This document shows, in pieces, positions 47,903-57,175 of a stretch of DNA of 64,000 bases. Under the pieces are notes generated by a model. That model was not told the origin of the DNA. It saw only the letters and a list, made by a program, of their open reading frames with translations, and ran no database searches. The stretch's first letter is position 1. Every line of letters starts with the position of its first letter. A program made the position numbers and the translations under genes. Source of the stretch: Arenibacter sp. ARW7G5Y1 (GTDB lineage: Bacteria; Bacteroidota; Bacteroidia; Flavobacteriales; Flavobacteriaceae); contig NZ_QJJZ01000003.1 in assembly GCF_003201775.1 (NCBI RefSeq), positions 372,001 to 436,000 of the forward strand. Direction: 5' to 3'.

Positions 47903-50419
47903 ATGAAGACCGTAATTGTAGTTGGAAATGGAATGGTTGGTTATAAATTCTGTGAGAAATTTGTCGCCAAAGTAGACCAAGGCTCCTTTAAACTTATTGT
48001 TTTCGGAGAAGAACCAAGAGTTGCCTATGATAGGGTGCATTTAAGCGAGTATTTTGAAAATGGTGATGCAGAACGTTTATCCATGGCTCCAAGGGAATGG
48101 TATCAGGAAAATAACATTGAATTGTATACCAATGAGAGAGTAACGGATATTCATAGAAACTCAAAAACGATAACCACTCTTAGTGAAAAGACCTATAATT
48201 ATGATTATTTGGTATTGGCAACGGGCTCTAGTCCGTTCGTACCACAAATAAATGGCGTGGATAAGGACGGAGTGTTTGTGTATAGGACCATAGAGGACTT
48301 GGAAGAGATGTTGGCTTATGCGGACAAAATAAGGAAAACTGTCAAAAAACCAAAAGCCGCCATATTGGGAGGTGGACTATTGGGGCTGGAAGCGGCCAAG
48401 GCGGTCATGGACATGGGTATGGAACCCCATGTGGTAGAATTTGCCCCTAAATTAATGCCCAGACAGTTGGACACCAGAAGTAGCAAGGTGCTTCAGGTAA
48501 AACTGAAATCTATGGGAATCAATATCCACTTGAGCAAAGCTACCAATCAAATTTTGGGCAACGGTCATGTAATAGGAATGGAATTTGGGGAGGACGATGT
48601 CCTAAATGTGGACATGTTGGTTATTTCGGCAGGGATACGACCTAGGGATGAACTGGGAAAAAGTTGCGGCCTTAAAATGGGTACCCGAGGAGGCATAGCC
48701 GTGGACAATAAAATGAGAACTTCGGATTCAAGTATTTTTGCCATTGGTGAAATAGCCCTTTACAACCAAATGATCTATGGTTTGGTTGCCCCTGGATATG
48801 AAATGGCGGGTGTTGCCGTGGATCAAATTCTTGGCATGGAGCAAACTGTGATGGCCGCGGAAATAGATATGTCTACCAAGCTTAAATTGATAGGTGTGGA
48901 TGTGGCCAGTTTTGGAACTCCGTTTATGCCGGCCGAAAAAGGTCACTCTATCATTTTTGAAAACAAAACGGAAAGTCTTTATAAAAGAATTAATGTAAGC
49001 CATGACGGCAAAAGGCTTCTGGGCGGAATCTTAGTAGGTGATGCCAAAGATTACAACATGCTCCTGCAGATGTATCTCAATGAAATGCCCTTGCCCAAAA
49101 ATCCTGAAAATCTTATTTTGGGAAGTCGCGGTGGGGAGGATGTGTCATTCGGCAGTGCCATGGACCTACCTGATACCGCTATAGTATGTTCCTGTGAAGC
49201 GGTCACCAAAGGACAAATATGTTGTTCTGTAAAAGAGAATGGGAACGAAAGCGTAAAAGCAATTTCCAAAGCCACCAAGGCTACCACTGGTTGTGGCGGG
49301 TGCAAACCAATGGTAGACGATTTGGTAAAGGAAACGCTTAAATCCCTTGGAAAAGTGGTTAAGGAGTCCATTTGTGAGCATTTTGAATATTCCAGACAGG
49401 AACTTTACGATCTTGTAAAGCTTAGGAAAATTGAGGACTACGATTCGCTTTTGGACGAAGTGGGAAAAGGACATGGATGTGAAGTTTGTAAACCTGCAGT
49501 AGCCTCCATTTTCGCCAGTATATATAATGAAACCGCCAATAGGCAAGCAACCATACAGGATACTAATGACCGATATTTGGCCAATATTCAAAGAAACGGG
49601 ACCTATTCGGTCGTTCCAAGGGTGGCAGCTGGAGAAATTACCCCAAAACAGCTTTTGGCCATAGGTAGAATAGCACAGAAATACGATCTGTATACCAAAA
49701 TTACGGGCGGACAGCGCATTGATATGTTTGGAGCCCAATTGCACGAATTACCTCCTATTTGGGAGGAATTGATTGCGGAGGGCTTTGAAACCGGTCAGGC
49801 CTACGGCAAATCGCTACGAACGGTGAAAAGTTGTGTTGGTTCTACCTGGTGTAGATATGGAATGGATGAAAGCGTCACTTTTGCCATTGATATAGAGAAT
49901 AGATATAAGGGAATCCGCTCCCCTCATAAAATTAAGGGAGGTGTTTCTGGATGTATCAGGGAATGTGCTGAGGCCAGAAATAAGGATTTTGGTTTTATAG
50001 CCGTTGAAGGTGGATGGAACGTTTATATATGTGGTAATGGTGGGGCCAACCCGCAACATGCTCAATTGCTAGCCGAAAAGGTGGACAGGGAAATAGCTAC
50101 CAAATATGTAGACCGATTTTTAATGTACTACATACAAACCGCTCCCCCCCTAACCCGTACAGCTGCTTGGTTGGATAAATTAGAAGGGGGTATAGATTAT
50201 GTGAAAGATGTAGTTATAAATGATTGTCTAGGTATTGCGGAACAGTTGGACAGCGAAATGCAATATTTGGTAGATACCTATAAATGCGAATGGAAAGAGG
50301 CTGTAGAAAATCCGGAAATAAGGGCAAGGTACACTCATTTTGTAAATGCCGAAGAAACTGATGACAACATTGAATTTGTTTCCTTAAGGGAACAAAAAAT
50401 GCCCAAAGCATGGGTTTAG
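47903..50419 (+). CDS. nirB: Nitrite reductase [NAD(P)H] large subunit NirB
   Basis: 838 residues, full NirB length. FAD/NAD domain at about 1-310 (TVIVVGNGMVGYKF, AAILGGGLLGLEAAKAV, SIFAIGEIALY). Two BFD-like segments follow: VCSCEAVTKGQI...TGCGGCKPM near 430-475 and GKGHGCEVCKPAV near 520. The nitrite/sulfite reductase core has the siroheme-[4Fe-4S] ligands as CVGSTWC (about 643 and 649) and SGCIRECAEA (about 683 and 687). It reduces nitrite to ammonium with NAD(P)H in the cytoplasm. First gene of the nirB-nirD-DUF4202-sensor kinase run; its leader holds several TACGTA sites. Confidence 0.98.
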   Translation: MKTVIVVGNGMVGYKFCEKFVAKVDQGSFKLIVFGEEPRVAYDRVHLSEYFENGDAERLSMAPREWYQENNIELYTNERVTDIHRNSKTITTLSEKTYNYDYLVLATGSSPFVPQINGVDKDGVFVYRTIEDLEEMLAYADKIRKTVKKPKAAILGGGLLGLEAAKAVMDMGMEPHVVEFAPKLMPRQLDTRSSKVLQVKLKSMGINIHLSKATNQILGNGHVIGMEFGEDDVLNVDMLVISAGIRPRDELGKSCGLKMGTRGGIAVDNKMRTSDSSIFAIGEIALYNQMIYGLVAPGYEMAGVAVDQILGMEQTVMAAEIDMSTKLKLIGVDVASFGTPFMPAEKGHSIIFENKTESLYKRINVSHDGKRLLGGILVGDAKDYNMLLQMYLNEMPLPKNPENLILGSRGGEDVSFGSAMDLPDTAIVCSCEAVTKGQICCSVKENGNESVKAISKATKATTGCGGCKPMVDDLVKETLKSLGKVVKESICEHFEYSRQELYDLVKLRKIEDYDSLLDEVGKGHGCEVCKPAVASIFASIYNETANRQATIQDTNDRYLANIQRNGTYSVVPRVAAGEITPKQLLAIGRIAQKYDLYTKITGGQRIDMFGAQLHELPPIWEELIAEGFETGQAYGKSLRTVKSCVGSTWCRYGMDESVTFAIDIENRYKGIRSPHKIKGGVSGCIRECAEARNKDFGFIAVEGGWNVYICGNGGANPQHAQLLAEKVDREIATKYVDRFLMYYIQTAPPLTRTAAWLDKLEGGIDYVKDVVINDCLGIAEQLDSEMQYLVDTYKCEWKEAVENPEIRARYTHFVNAEETDDNIEFVSLREQKMPKAWV

Positions 50420-50468
50420 TTATTAAAGATTGGATCTAAATGAAATTGACCGGTTCAAAAATATAACC

Positions 50469-50486
50469 ACTATTGGATCCAATAGT
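50469..50486. promoter_or_regulatory. 18-bp perfect palindrome between nirB and nirD
   Basis: ACTATTGGATCCAATAGT, 24 bp before the nirD ATG. A partial copy ATTGGATCTAAA lies at 50429-50440. It could be an operator, or a mRNA hairpin setting the nirB/nirD ratio; unproven. Confidence 0.4.
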
Positions 50487-50510
50487 ATTTCAACCTTAAA
50501 AAATAGATAG

Positions 50511-50888
50511 ATGATTTTAACTTTAAACACTTACGAAGCCGTAGAGCCAGAAAAAGTGAGTAGATGGTTCAAGGCGGCCCCTGTGGAAAAGTTTCCAAAA
50601 AACGGTGGTGCCTGTGTAAAATATAAGGGGATGCAAATTGCTGTTTTTAATTTTACACGGGAAGGCACTTGGTATGCATGCCAGAATTTGTGTCCCCATA
50701 AAATGGAAATGGTACTTTCGCGCGGAATGATAGGAGAAGACCAAGGCGAACCTAAGGTAGCCTGTCCGTTGCATAAAAATTCTTTTTCATTAAAAACGGG
50801 AAAGCATCTCAATGGGGATTTGAACCGCATAGCAACATATCCGGTTAAAATAGAGGGCGACTTTGTTTATATTGGTTTTTCTGAATAG
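50511..50888 (+). CDS. nirD: Nitrite reductase small subunit NirD (Rieske-type)
   Basis: 125 residues with a Rieske-like fold. The motifs CPH (in CQNLCPHKMEM) and CPLH (in VACPLHKNSF) give two Cys and two His, so a [2Fe-2S] centre could form. The spacing of 21 residues between CPH and CPLH is a little longer than the classical 15-17. E. coli NirD lacks these ligands, whereas NasE-type small subunits keep them. It forms the assimilatory nitrite reductase with NirB, encoded 91 bp upstream. The ATG at 50511 gives MILTLNTYEAVEPEKVSRWF, with an extension before the conserved WFKAAPVEKFP. Confidence 0.93.
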   Translation: MILTLNTYEAVEPEKVSRWFKAAPVEKFPKNGGACVKYKGMQIAVFNFTREGTWYACQNLCPHKMEMVLSRGMIGEDQGEPKVACPLHKNSFSLKTGKHLNGDLNRIATYPVKIEGDFVYIGFSE

Positions 50889-50912
50889 CTTTGGGAAAAA
50901 CCAACGATAATT

Positions 50913-51500
50913 ATGGCCTCAGAAAAATTAAAAAGAGCCTTCCAGTTATTTGACGAAGCAAATGCGAATGATCCCAATGTGGAAGTTTGGAAGGGCAAAG
51001 AGTATCCCAAGGAGCTGTTGTATGCCATGAGAATGACAGAGAAGTTAAATACATTCGATCCTGAGGCTCCGGAAGCCCTGCGGCTAACGGCTCGATGTCA
51101 ACATATATGTAGGTGGGAAATTCCTAGGGAATCCTATGAAATGAACAGGACGGGCTATTTAAAATGGAGGCAGGATCTTAAAAAATTTCATGCAAAGAAG
51201 GCCGGTGCCATTCTAAGGGAGGTGGGCTATGATCAAGAAATGATAGATATGGTAGCCTTTTTGCTCGAAAAGAAACAACTTAAAAAAAAGGCAGAGACAC
51301 AGACCTTGGAAGATGTAATTTGTCTAGTATTCCTCGAATTCTATTTTGAGCCATTTTCCCATAAATACCCCGAGGAAAAATTGATTGATATCCTTCAAAA
51401 AACATGGCGAAAAATGTCCAAAAAAGGTCATGAGGCAGCATTGAAACTACCCTTGTCCAAGGAATCCCTGGATTTGATAGGCAAAGCCCTCAAGGGATAG
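50913..51500 (+). CDS. DUF4202 domain-containing protein
   Basis: 195 residues, all-helical, no signal peptide. It begins SEKLKRAFQLFDEANANDPN and contains the conserved segments LTARCQHICRWEIPRESYEMNRTGYLKWR, KAGAILREVGYDQE and EDVICLVFLEFYFEPFSHKY, which match DUF4202. The H-x3-W/ExxR-rich core looks like a metal- or phosphate-binding helical bundle of HD-like character, but this is a guess. It begins 24 bp after nirD and 30 bp before the sensor kinase, so it is co-transcribed with the nitrite reductase genes. The function is unknown; a role in nitrogen assimilation is inferred only from context. Confidence 0.9.
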   Translation: MASEKLKRAFQLFDEANANDPNVEVWKGKEYPKELLYAMRMTEKLNTFDPEAPEALRLTARCQHICRWEIPRESYEMNRTGYLKWRQDLKKFHAKKAGAILREVGYDQEMIDMVAFLLEKKQLKKKAETQTLEDVICLVFLEFYFEPFSHKYPEEKLIDILQKTWRKMSKKGHEAALKLPLSKESLDLIGKALKG

Positions 51501-51530
51501 GGGCTAATATAGAGCAACACCATTTAGGAA

Positions 51531-53378
51531 ATGAACGACGATAAATACCTTGCACCCCTGGATACCGCCATCTTTCAAAGGATCCGGAAGTGGTATTTAT
51601 TGGCATTGGCCGCTATTGCCTTAAGTATCATTGTAGCCCAAATTCTTATCCAAAATCATTTAAATTCCCAATTGGATGATTCCAAAGTAATCAACATAGC
51701 GGGGAGACAAAGGGCTTACAGTCAAAAATTAACCAAAGAAGTACTTCTGCTAAAGGAAAGTACGGAGGCTTCACAGCGGGCACAGGTCATTTCTGAACTG
51801 GGTGAAACCCTATCTGTATGGAAGAACGCCCATCAGACATTGCAATTTGGTGATATGGCCATGGGGATTTCGCAGGCAGAAAAAGAGGAGGTAAATGTTC
51901 TTTTTGAAAATATAGACCCGCACTACAATGCTATGGTTAGTGCGGTAGAGCATATTTTGAGTGATTATAAGGAAAATGGAAATTCCATTCCAAATCAGTC
52001 GGATATTGATGCCGTCCTAAAAAACGAAAGTGCCTTTTTGGCGATGATGGATACCATCGTCAATAAATATGATGCCCTTAGCAAAACACATCTACAAAAT
52101 TTAAAATTCAAGGAGTATCTCTTATTGGCTTTATCACTAACAATATTGTTGCTGGAGATATTTTTTATCTTTAAACCTCTTTCCGTACAAATTAGAAATA
52201 CCATCAAAAATTTGATGATTACACAAAAGAAATCTGAGGAAAGTGCCCATGAAATAAAGAAACTTTTCAAGGAAAAGGAAAAATCGCTACAGGAATTGCA
52301 GGAGCTTAATTTTGTGATTGACAATGCCGCTCTTTTTGCAAGTGCCAAGCAAGATGGCCATGTTGTCTTTATCAGTAAAAAATTCAAGGAACTTCTTGGA
52401 CGTAACGATCAAGATCTTAATAAGCCATTGTACGAAATGTTGACCACTGATGAAGGGCAACAACAATACCTGATGGAAGTATTAAAAAGTAATAGAAAGA
52501 GTATAAGGACCGAGGAAATAAAAATAAAAACAACCAATGGTGAATCGCTCTGGTTGGATATGTCCATTATTCCCATGCACCAATCAAGTGCCCAACAGTC
52601 CATTTTAATATTGTGTTCCGATATTACCGAAAGAAAAAAGAATCAATTGAAAGTTGCCCAATTGACCAAAGAAAATTACGAGGAGACTATGAGGCAAAAG
52701 CAATTACAGGCCAGCCAGATTGTTGAAGGTCAGGAAGAGGAACGCAAAAGAATTGCCAAGGATATCCACGATGGTATTGGACAAATGTTAACAGCATTAA
52801 AGTTTAATATAGAATCTATTAATTTAAGAAATAAGGAAAAAACTGCCGAGAAAATAGAATACATTAAAAGTCTGGCCAGAGATTTGATCAAAGGAGTGCG
52901 TACAGCTACCTTTAACCTTACCCCTCCTGAACTTAGTGATCACGGTATATTTCCGGCATTACACAAAATGACGCATGAACTCTCCAAGCTTACAGGAAAA
53001 AATATATTGTTCGAAAATAAAATAGATGGGAACCTAAGGTTCAATTCCTTGGCAGAAACCAATATCTATAGGGTGGTACAAGAAGCGGTGAATAATGCCA
53101 TTAAATATGCCGAGGCCAACTACATTTTGGTAACCCTTAATTATAATGACAATATTTTAAGCGTAGTTATTGACGATGATGGTAAAGGCTTTGATGATTC
53201 CATATTGGAAAAGACACCCAAAAATAATAGCGACGGAGGAATGGGACTATTCTTTATGAAAGAGAGAATGAATTATATCAACGGGCGACTTTTTATTAAT
53301 TCCATTCCTGAAAAGGGTACTAGGGTAACCATTAACTATAAAACGGATGACAGGGAATTAATAGATACAGATAAATAA
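51531..53378 (+). CDS. NarX/NarQ-like nitrate-responsive sensor histidine kinase
   Basis: 615 residues. TM1 at about 21-40, periplasmic PilJ-type four-helix sensor (about 45-190), TM2 at about 195-215. The first sensor helix reads VINIAGRQRAYSQKL, which lines up with the nitrate-binding P-box of NarX/NarQ (INxAGSLRMQSYRL); R61 falls on the nitrate-contacting Arg. A coiled linker and a PAS domain (about 255-375) follow, then a HisKA_3 dimerisation helix (EERKRIAKDIHDGIGQML, His413) and HATPase_c (EAVNNAIKYA, DDDGKGF, GGMGL). It probably senses nitrate or nitrite and phosphorylates the NarL-type regulator at 42.9 kb. It ends the nirB operon. Confidence 0.92.
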   Translation: MNDDKYLAPLDTAIFQRIRKWYLLALAAIALSIIVAQILIQNHLNSQLDDSKVINIAGRQRAYSQKLTKEVLLLKESTEASQRAQVISELGETLSVWKNAHQTLQFGDMAMGISQAEKEEVNVLFENIDPHYNAMVSAVEHILSDYKENGNSIPNQSDIDAVLKNESAFLAMMDTIVNKYDALSKTHLQNLKFKEYLLLALSLTILLLEIFFIFKPLSVQIRNTIKNLMITQKKSEESAHEIKKLFKEKEKSLQELQELNFVIDNAALFASAKQDGHVVFISKKFKELLGRNDQDLNKPLYEMLTTDEGQQQYLMEVLKSNRKSIRTEEIKIKTTNGESLWLDMSIIPMHQSSAQQSILILCSDITERKKNQLKVAQLTKENYEETMRQKQLQASQIVEGQEEERKRIAKDIHDGIGQMLTALKFNIESINLRNKEKTAEKIEYIKSLARDLIKGVRTATFNLTPPELSDHGIFPALHKMTHELSKLTGKNILFENKIDGNLRFNSLAETNIYRVVQEAVNNAIKYAEANYILVTLNYNDNILSVVIDDDGKGFDDSILEKTPKNNSDGGMGLFFMKERMNYINGRLFINSIPEKGTRVTINYKTDDRELIDTDK

Positions 53379-53482
53379 TATCTTTTCCATACCAACCGGT
53401 TTCATGGATAGTATTGACTTCACAACTAAGACATAGCAATGGAACTTATGGATGGGAGCTAGTGACTTAAAACAAATTTAGT

Positions 53483-53857
53483 ATGAAAATAAGGATTAAA
53501 GGAAACTCAATACGCTATAGGTTAACCAAGACAGAGGTGACAAAATTTTGTAATGTTGGGTTTTATGAAGAGATGACGGAATTTAAGGACGGCATCTTTA
53601 AATATGTATTGCAGAGCAAGGAAAATATTTCGCATCTAGAAGCCGATTTTAGAAACGGCTCCATCGTAATGTTTCTACCTGAAAGGGATAAATTGGTCTG
53701 GAAAAATACCGATCTTGTTGGATTTCGACATACCATGGCAATGGAAAATGGGAAAGAACTATTTCTACTTTTGGAAAAAGATTTTGTCTGTTTGGATGAA
53801 ACCATGGAAGATCAATCTGATAATTATCCCAATCCCTTAATTGAAAATAAATTGTAG
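53483..53857 (+). CDS. DUF7009-like hypothetical protein
   Basis: 124 residues, soluble. MKIRIKGNSIRYRLTKTEVTKF, then an EEMTEFKDGIFKYVLQS strand and MFLPERDKLVWKNTDLVGF; the C-terminal half holds ELFLLLEKDFVCLD and an acidic tail. The MKIRIKGNSIRxRL opening is shared by a family of small Bacteroidetes proteins that I recall as DUF7009; function unknown. It starts 104 bp after the sensor kinase on the same strand, so it may still be read from the nir operon, but the gap contains no terminator or promoter that I can point to. Confidence 0.8.
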   Translation: MKIRIKGNSIRYRLTKTEVTKFCNVGFYEEMTEFKDGIFKYVLQSKENISHLEADFRNGSIVMFLPERDKLVWKNTDLVGFRHTMAMENGKELFLLLEKDFVCLDETMEDQSDNYPNPLIENKL

Positions 53858-53986
53858 CATAAGTGTTGCTAATAAGCATTGGTTTTATACCTTTTGAACT
53901 ATTCTATATTTGAGGATACTGTCTGCCATGACAATAATTTTGTGAGGCGAAGAAGCATATTTCCCGCATTTGGTCTCAATAACGGC

Positions 53987-55105
53987 TTATAATTGTGCAA
54001 TAGTACTTAGTGCTATTTTATTTTCCTTACCCCTTAGACTAATTTCCCCAATGGGTATATTGATATATTTACCCCTAATTTGCAACAATTGTAACAAGGT
54101 GTTTGAAATTAAAATCTTAACATCGAAATAATTGCATAGATCTTGCACTCGTGAGGTGGTATTAAGGACATCCCCAGAATAAACAATTTCTTTTTTGATT
54201 ACCCCAATTTCGCCTACCGTGGCCTTACCTAGGTGTATTCCTGCCTTAAAACTTGGCACTACGCCATACTTTTTAAGATATTTTAATTTTTTTTCCTGAA
54301 TCTTCTTTTCAATTCTAAAAAAACTCATCAAACAGTTGTTGTTTTTTAGTCCTTTTTCAATAGGCCAAGTAATTACTACTTCATCCCCCACATATTGATA
54401 AATTTCTCCATCACTTTCAAGAATTGGGGTCGAAATGTCATAATACACTTCCTTGAGCATTTCAAAAAATAATTTGCTCTCCATTTTTTCTGCTATAGTG
54501 GTTGCTCCTTTTAAATCTAGGAACATAAATATGCGTTCCTCTTCCTTGGGGCTGTTAAAGTGTCCTAAAATAAATCTCCAAAGTATTCCTTTCCCTAGTA
54601 TTTCATTTATATTGAACATAAACTGAGTTACGGATACAAGTATGCCCCATAGGATTATTGAAACAAAAAAGGAGGGTGCCATTATTTTATGGCTTAATGT
54701 ATTTAGGGTCTGGAAGAAGGCTTTGTCAATATCCCATAGAAATAAATTATAGGTATTGAGAATTATAAAAATTAAAGAAAACAGGATTAGGTATGAAATT
54801 ACAAATAGTAGTCCGTATCCCAAAACCCCATACTTCAACAGTCTTTGTTTGTTTTTATAGGGCATATCGGTAACTAGGATAATGCCACCGACTATGCCGC
54901 TAAGGGTATGGATGTGCAGAGAATTAAAAAATCCGGGCCAAAATTTATAGGTTCCGGAGAGTTTTTTTAATTCGATCAGGTTGCTAACATTGGAATATTC
55001 GTTTACATAAAGGAGAAATTGAACAAGTATCCAACAAACCGCAATAGCCATAATCTTATGCATATTTATTAAACTTGGTCTGTGGGACTTATGTTGCTTA
55101 TTCAT
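53987..55105 (-). CDS. Membrane-anchored class III adenylate/guanylate cyclase
   Basis: 372 residues. Four membrane segments in the first 165 residues (MAIAVCWILVQFLLYV; LSGIVGGIILVTDM; YGLLFVISYLILFSLIFIIL; FFVSIILWGILVSVTQFMF). The cyclase domain spans about 190-370: first metal Asp in FMFLDLKGATTIAEKM, second in YQYVGDEVVITW, and the N-x3-R transition-state pair in GDVLNTTSRVQ. The Asp before LN is more usual for ATP than for GTP. It would make cyclic nucleotide at the inner face of the membrane. It has no sensory domain other than the membrane part, and no operon partner: it converges on the DUF7009 gene. Confidence 0.9.
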   Translation of the reverse strand: MNKQHKSHRPSLINMHKIMAIAVCWILVQFLLYVNEYSNVSNLIELKKLSGTYKFWPGFFNSLHIHTLSGIVGGIILVTDMPYKNKQRLLKYGVLGYGLLFVISYLILFSLIFIILNTYNLFLWDIDKAFFQTLNTLSHKIMAPSFFVSIILWGILVSVTQFMFNINEILGKGILWRFILGHFNSPKEEERIFMFLDLKGATTIAEKMESKLFFEMLKEVYYDISTPILESDGEIYQYVGDEVVITWPIEKGLKNNNCLMSFFRIEKKIQEKKLKYLKKYGVVPSFKAGIHLGKATVGEIGVIKKEIVYSGDVLNTTSRVQDLCNYFDVKILISNTLLQLLQIRGKYINIPIGEISLRGKENKIALSTIAQL

Positions 55106-55588
55106 TTTAGGCCCTTTTTAGTTATTATTACCCATTTCAAATTATTTTACTAGATTCCTACTAGATCTATTAAACTCTGCAATTCCCAATTAAGACTATA
55201 TGGACTTTTAATGTTTTAACGGAGTACTATGTGTATATTCCATTTATATCCAATAAAGTATCTGTGTTCATGTTTATTAATGAAAAGCTTTTGGGCTGGT
55301 GTATGGAAGCTATACATAGGTTATACACTACTGTATTTAGGTGCAAAGTACGGGTGGAAATTCTTTGGTGGCAATCACATATTTATGTGAAAAATATATC
55401 GCAAGGTTTTTTCAATGTTCAAGAGTAGAAAGGTATCAGATAATATGAAGAGCCATCAGGTTTAATCTACCGCATTAAGATCTGCAAATCTAAAATAAAG
55501 AGCCCCGTCAACTGACAGGGCCCTTCTCAAAAGACAAAACTAACTATAAAGTCAAACTTTCATTATTTAATGTAATTCCGCCTCATAA
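55106..55588. other. Intergenic region with the terminator of the Sus operon
   Basis: 483 bp. At 55502-55521 a stem GCCCCGTC/GACAGGGC (one mismatch, loop AACT) is followed on the - strand by CTTTATTTT, a terminator for the operon read from the right. A 65-codon + frame at 55231-55428 has no family features and is taken as chance. Confidence 0.6.
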
Positions 55589-57139
55589 TTATTCGTTGAG
55601 CAATGCAGCAATTTCGATAGCGGAGAGCGTCTTATTATAGATTTTTAATTCGTCCATAAGACCGGTCATTGCGGCCCTTGTATCACTACCGGCATTGTAG
55701 GCCCCTGTACCATCTTCCCAAATAGTAATGGGAAGGTCATTGGTTACATCATATAGCGGCCCAGGTACGGTATTCAGGTCAAAAGAGGCAGCAACAGTAT
55801 TATTGTTAAACTCTACCCCATCAATGTACACGGATAGTTCCCCATTGGTCCTGTCGAACACCATGGTAACCATATGCCATTCATCATCGGACAAAGCAGG
55901 TGCTTGAGGATTCATGGCAGCGGCCCTCCAGTCCATTCTATTGCCACCGTTGGTGTCATCTGCTATATTTACCAGCCAGCCATGTTCTACGGTACCCCCT
56001 GGAACATATTGGTCACCATCATCTGTACATAACAACCATCCTGGATTGCCACCACTTCCCCAGTCTTTATTTCCGATAATTACAGGATCGGAACCAATTC
56101 CTGGTAGTTTTACCCATAGGTTAACACTAAAATCATCTGTTGCCGTAACCGATCTTAATAGGGGGTGTACAGGCAATTGTGCATAGGAACCTGCATTAAA
56201 TCTTGCGACCGGACCTCTGGTGGCGTCATTTTCAAAGGTAACCTCGGCACTGGCGGTCGGGCCTAATTTGGCATCAAATTTATTGCCACTTATATCGGTA
56301 AGGTCCGTGTCAAAAGGAATATGCACTGCCAGTTCTGTTCCGCTGCCAGCTACCGTAGTAAAGTTATAGGTACTATCATCGGTTATTCCTGTAAATGAAT
56401 TACCGGCTATATCCTTAACTACCCCCGATTCAAATTGAACGTAATAACTTTTTCCAAAGGCCAATGGAGAAGGATACGTAACCGTTATTACTTCTTCATT
56501 TATGGATATTGCCTCTCCCTCAGCATCTAAGGTATGGACGGCTGCATCTGTATCACCATCATAGATGACAAAACTACCAGTTGCCGTTTTAACACCTTCG
56601 TTGAAGGTTAATTCGATACCAAAAACGGAAGCCTCCGTATCATCGTCCGCAGGTGATAGGGATACCAATTCAGGGGCATCCAAATCTCCGGCATTTCCGC
56701 CCGATTTAAATGTCCAAGCTTCGTTGTCCGGCATTCCAAAATATCTGTTGCCTACACTGTCTACCACAATACCGGCATCCAACACAACTTGATAATCCCT
56801 TCCAGATAAAAAATCCTGAGGGTTAATGGTCATTACCCTGTTCACATTGCTCAAGGTTACATTGGCATCATTTACATCTATTACTTGTTTAGCCGATTCA
56901 ACATCGGTGGTAATGGTAATTTTACCTTGTCCTTTATAGACTATATCGTCAAAGGTAATGACGAGATTACTATTAAGTGCAACACCGTCTACCCCGGAAA
57001 CTGGATTATAGCTAATTACATAGGGATTAATGATATCCATGTCATCATCAAGGTTGTTATCATCGCAAGACAATAAAAACGTAAATAGTATAAGGAGTCC
57101 GGCAAAAAGGGAGCTATATTTTAATTCAATATTTTTCAT
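55589..57139 (-). CDS. Surface lipoprotein with two Ig-like (Big_5) domains and a LamG domain
   Basis: 516 residues. Lipoprotein signal (SLFAGLLILFTFLLSC, Cys about 25) followed by DDNNLDDDMD, an acidic stretch of the kind that sends Bacteroidetes lipoproteins to the cell surface. Two SbsA/Big_5 Ig-like domains follow: about 38-150 (VISYNPVSGVDGVALNSNLVITF...EAWTFKSG) and 155-270 (PELVSLSPADDDTEASVFGIELTFNE...YNFTTV). A concanavalin-like LamG_3 domain is at about 275-510 (AVHIPFDTDLTDISGN, DDFSVNLWVKLPG, DDEWHMVTMVFDR). It follows SusD by about 36 bp and is probably an accessory surface glycan- or ligand-binding protein in the SusE/F position. No catalytic motif is seen. Confidence 0.9.
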   Translation of the reverse strand: MKNIELKYSSLFAGLLILFTFLLSCDDNNLDDDMDIINPYVISYNPVSGVDGVALNSNLVITFDDIVYKGQGKITITTDVESAKQVIDVNDANVTLSNVNRVMTINPQDFLSGRDYQVVLDAGIVVDSVGNRYFGMPDNEAWTFKSGGNAGDLDAPELVSLSPADDDTEASVFGIELTFNEGVKTATGSFVIYDGDTDAAVHTLDAEGEAISINEEVITVTYPSPLAFGKSYYVQFESGVVKDIAGNSFTGITDDSTYNFTTVAGSGTELAVHIPFDTDLTDISGNKFDAKLGPTASAEVTFENDATRGPVARFNAGSYAQLPVHPLLRSVTATDDFSVNLWVKLPGIGSDPVIIGNKDWGSGGNPGWLLCTDDGDQYVPGGTVEHGWLVNIADDTNGGNRMDWRAAAMNPQAPALSDDEWHMVTMVFDRTNGELSVYIDGVEFNNNTVAASFDLNTVPGPLYDVTNDLPITIWEDGTGAYNAGSDTRAAMTGLMDELKIYNKTLSAIEIAALLNE

Positions 57140-57175
57140 GATTTATTTTTTAAGGTTGTAATAGTAATTTAAAAA

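Noticed and set aside
55231..55428. 65-codon + strand frame beside the Sus operon terminator
   Set aside because: No motif or neighbour support; AT-rich chance frame.
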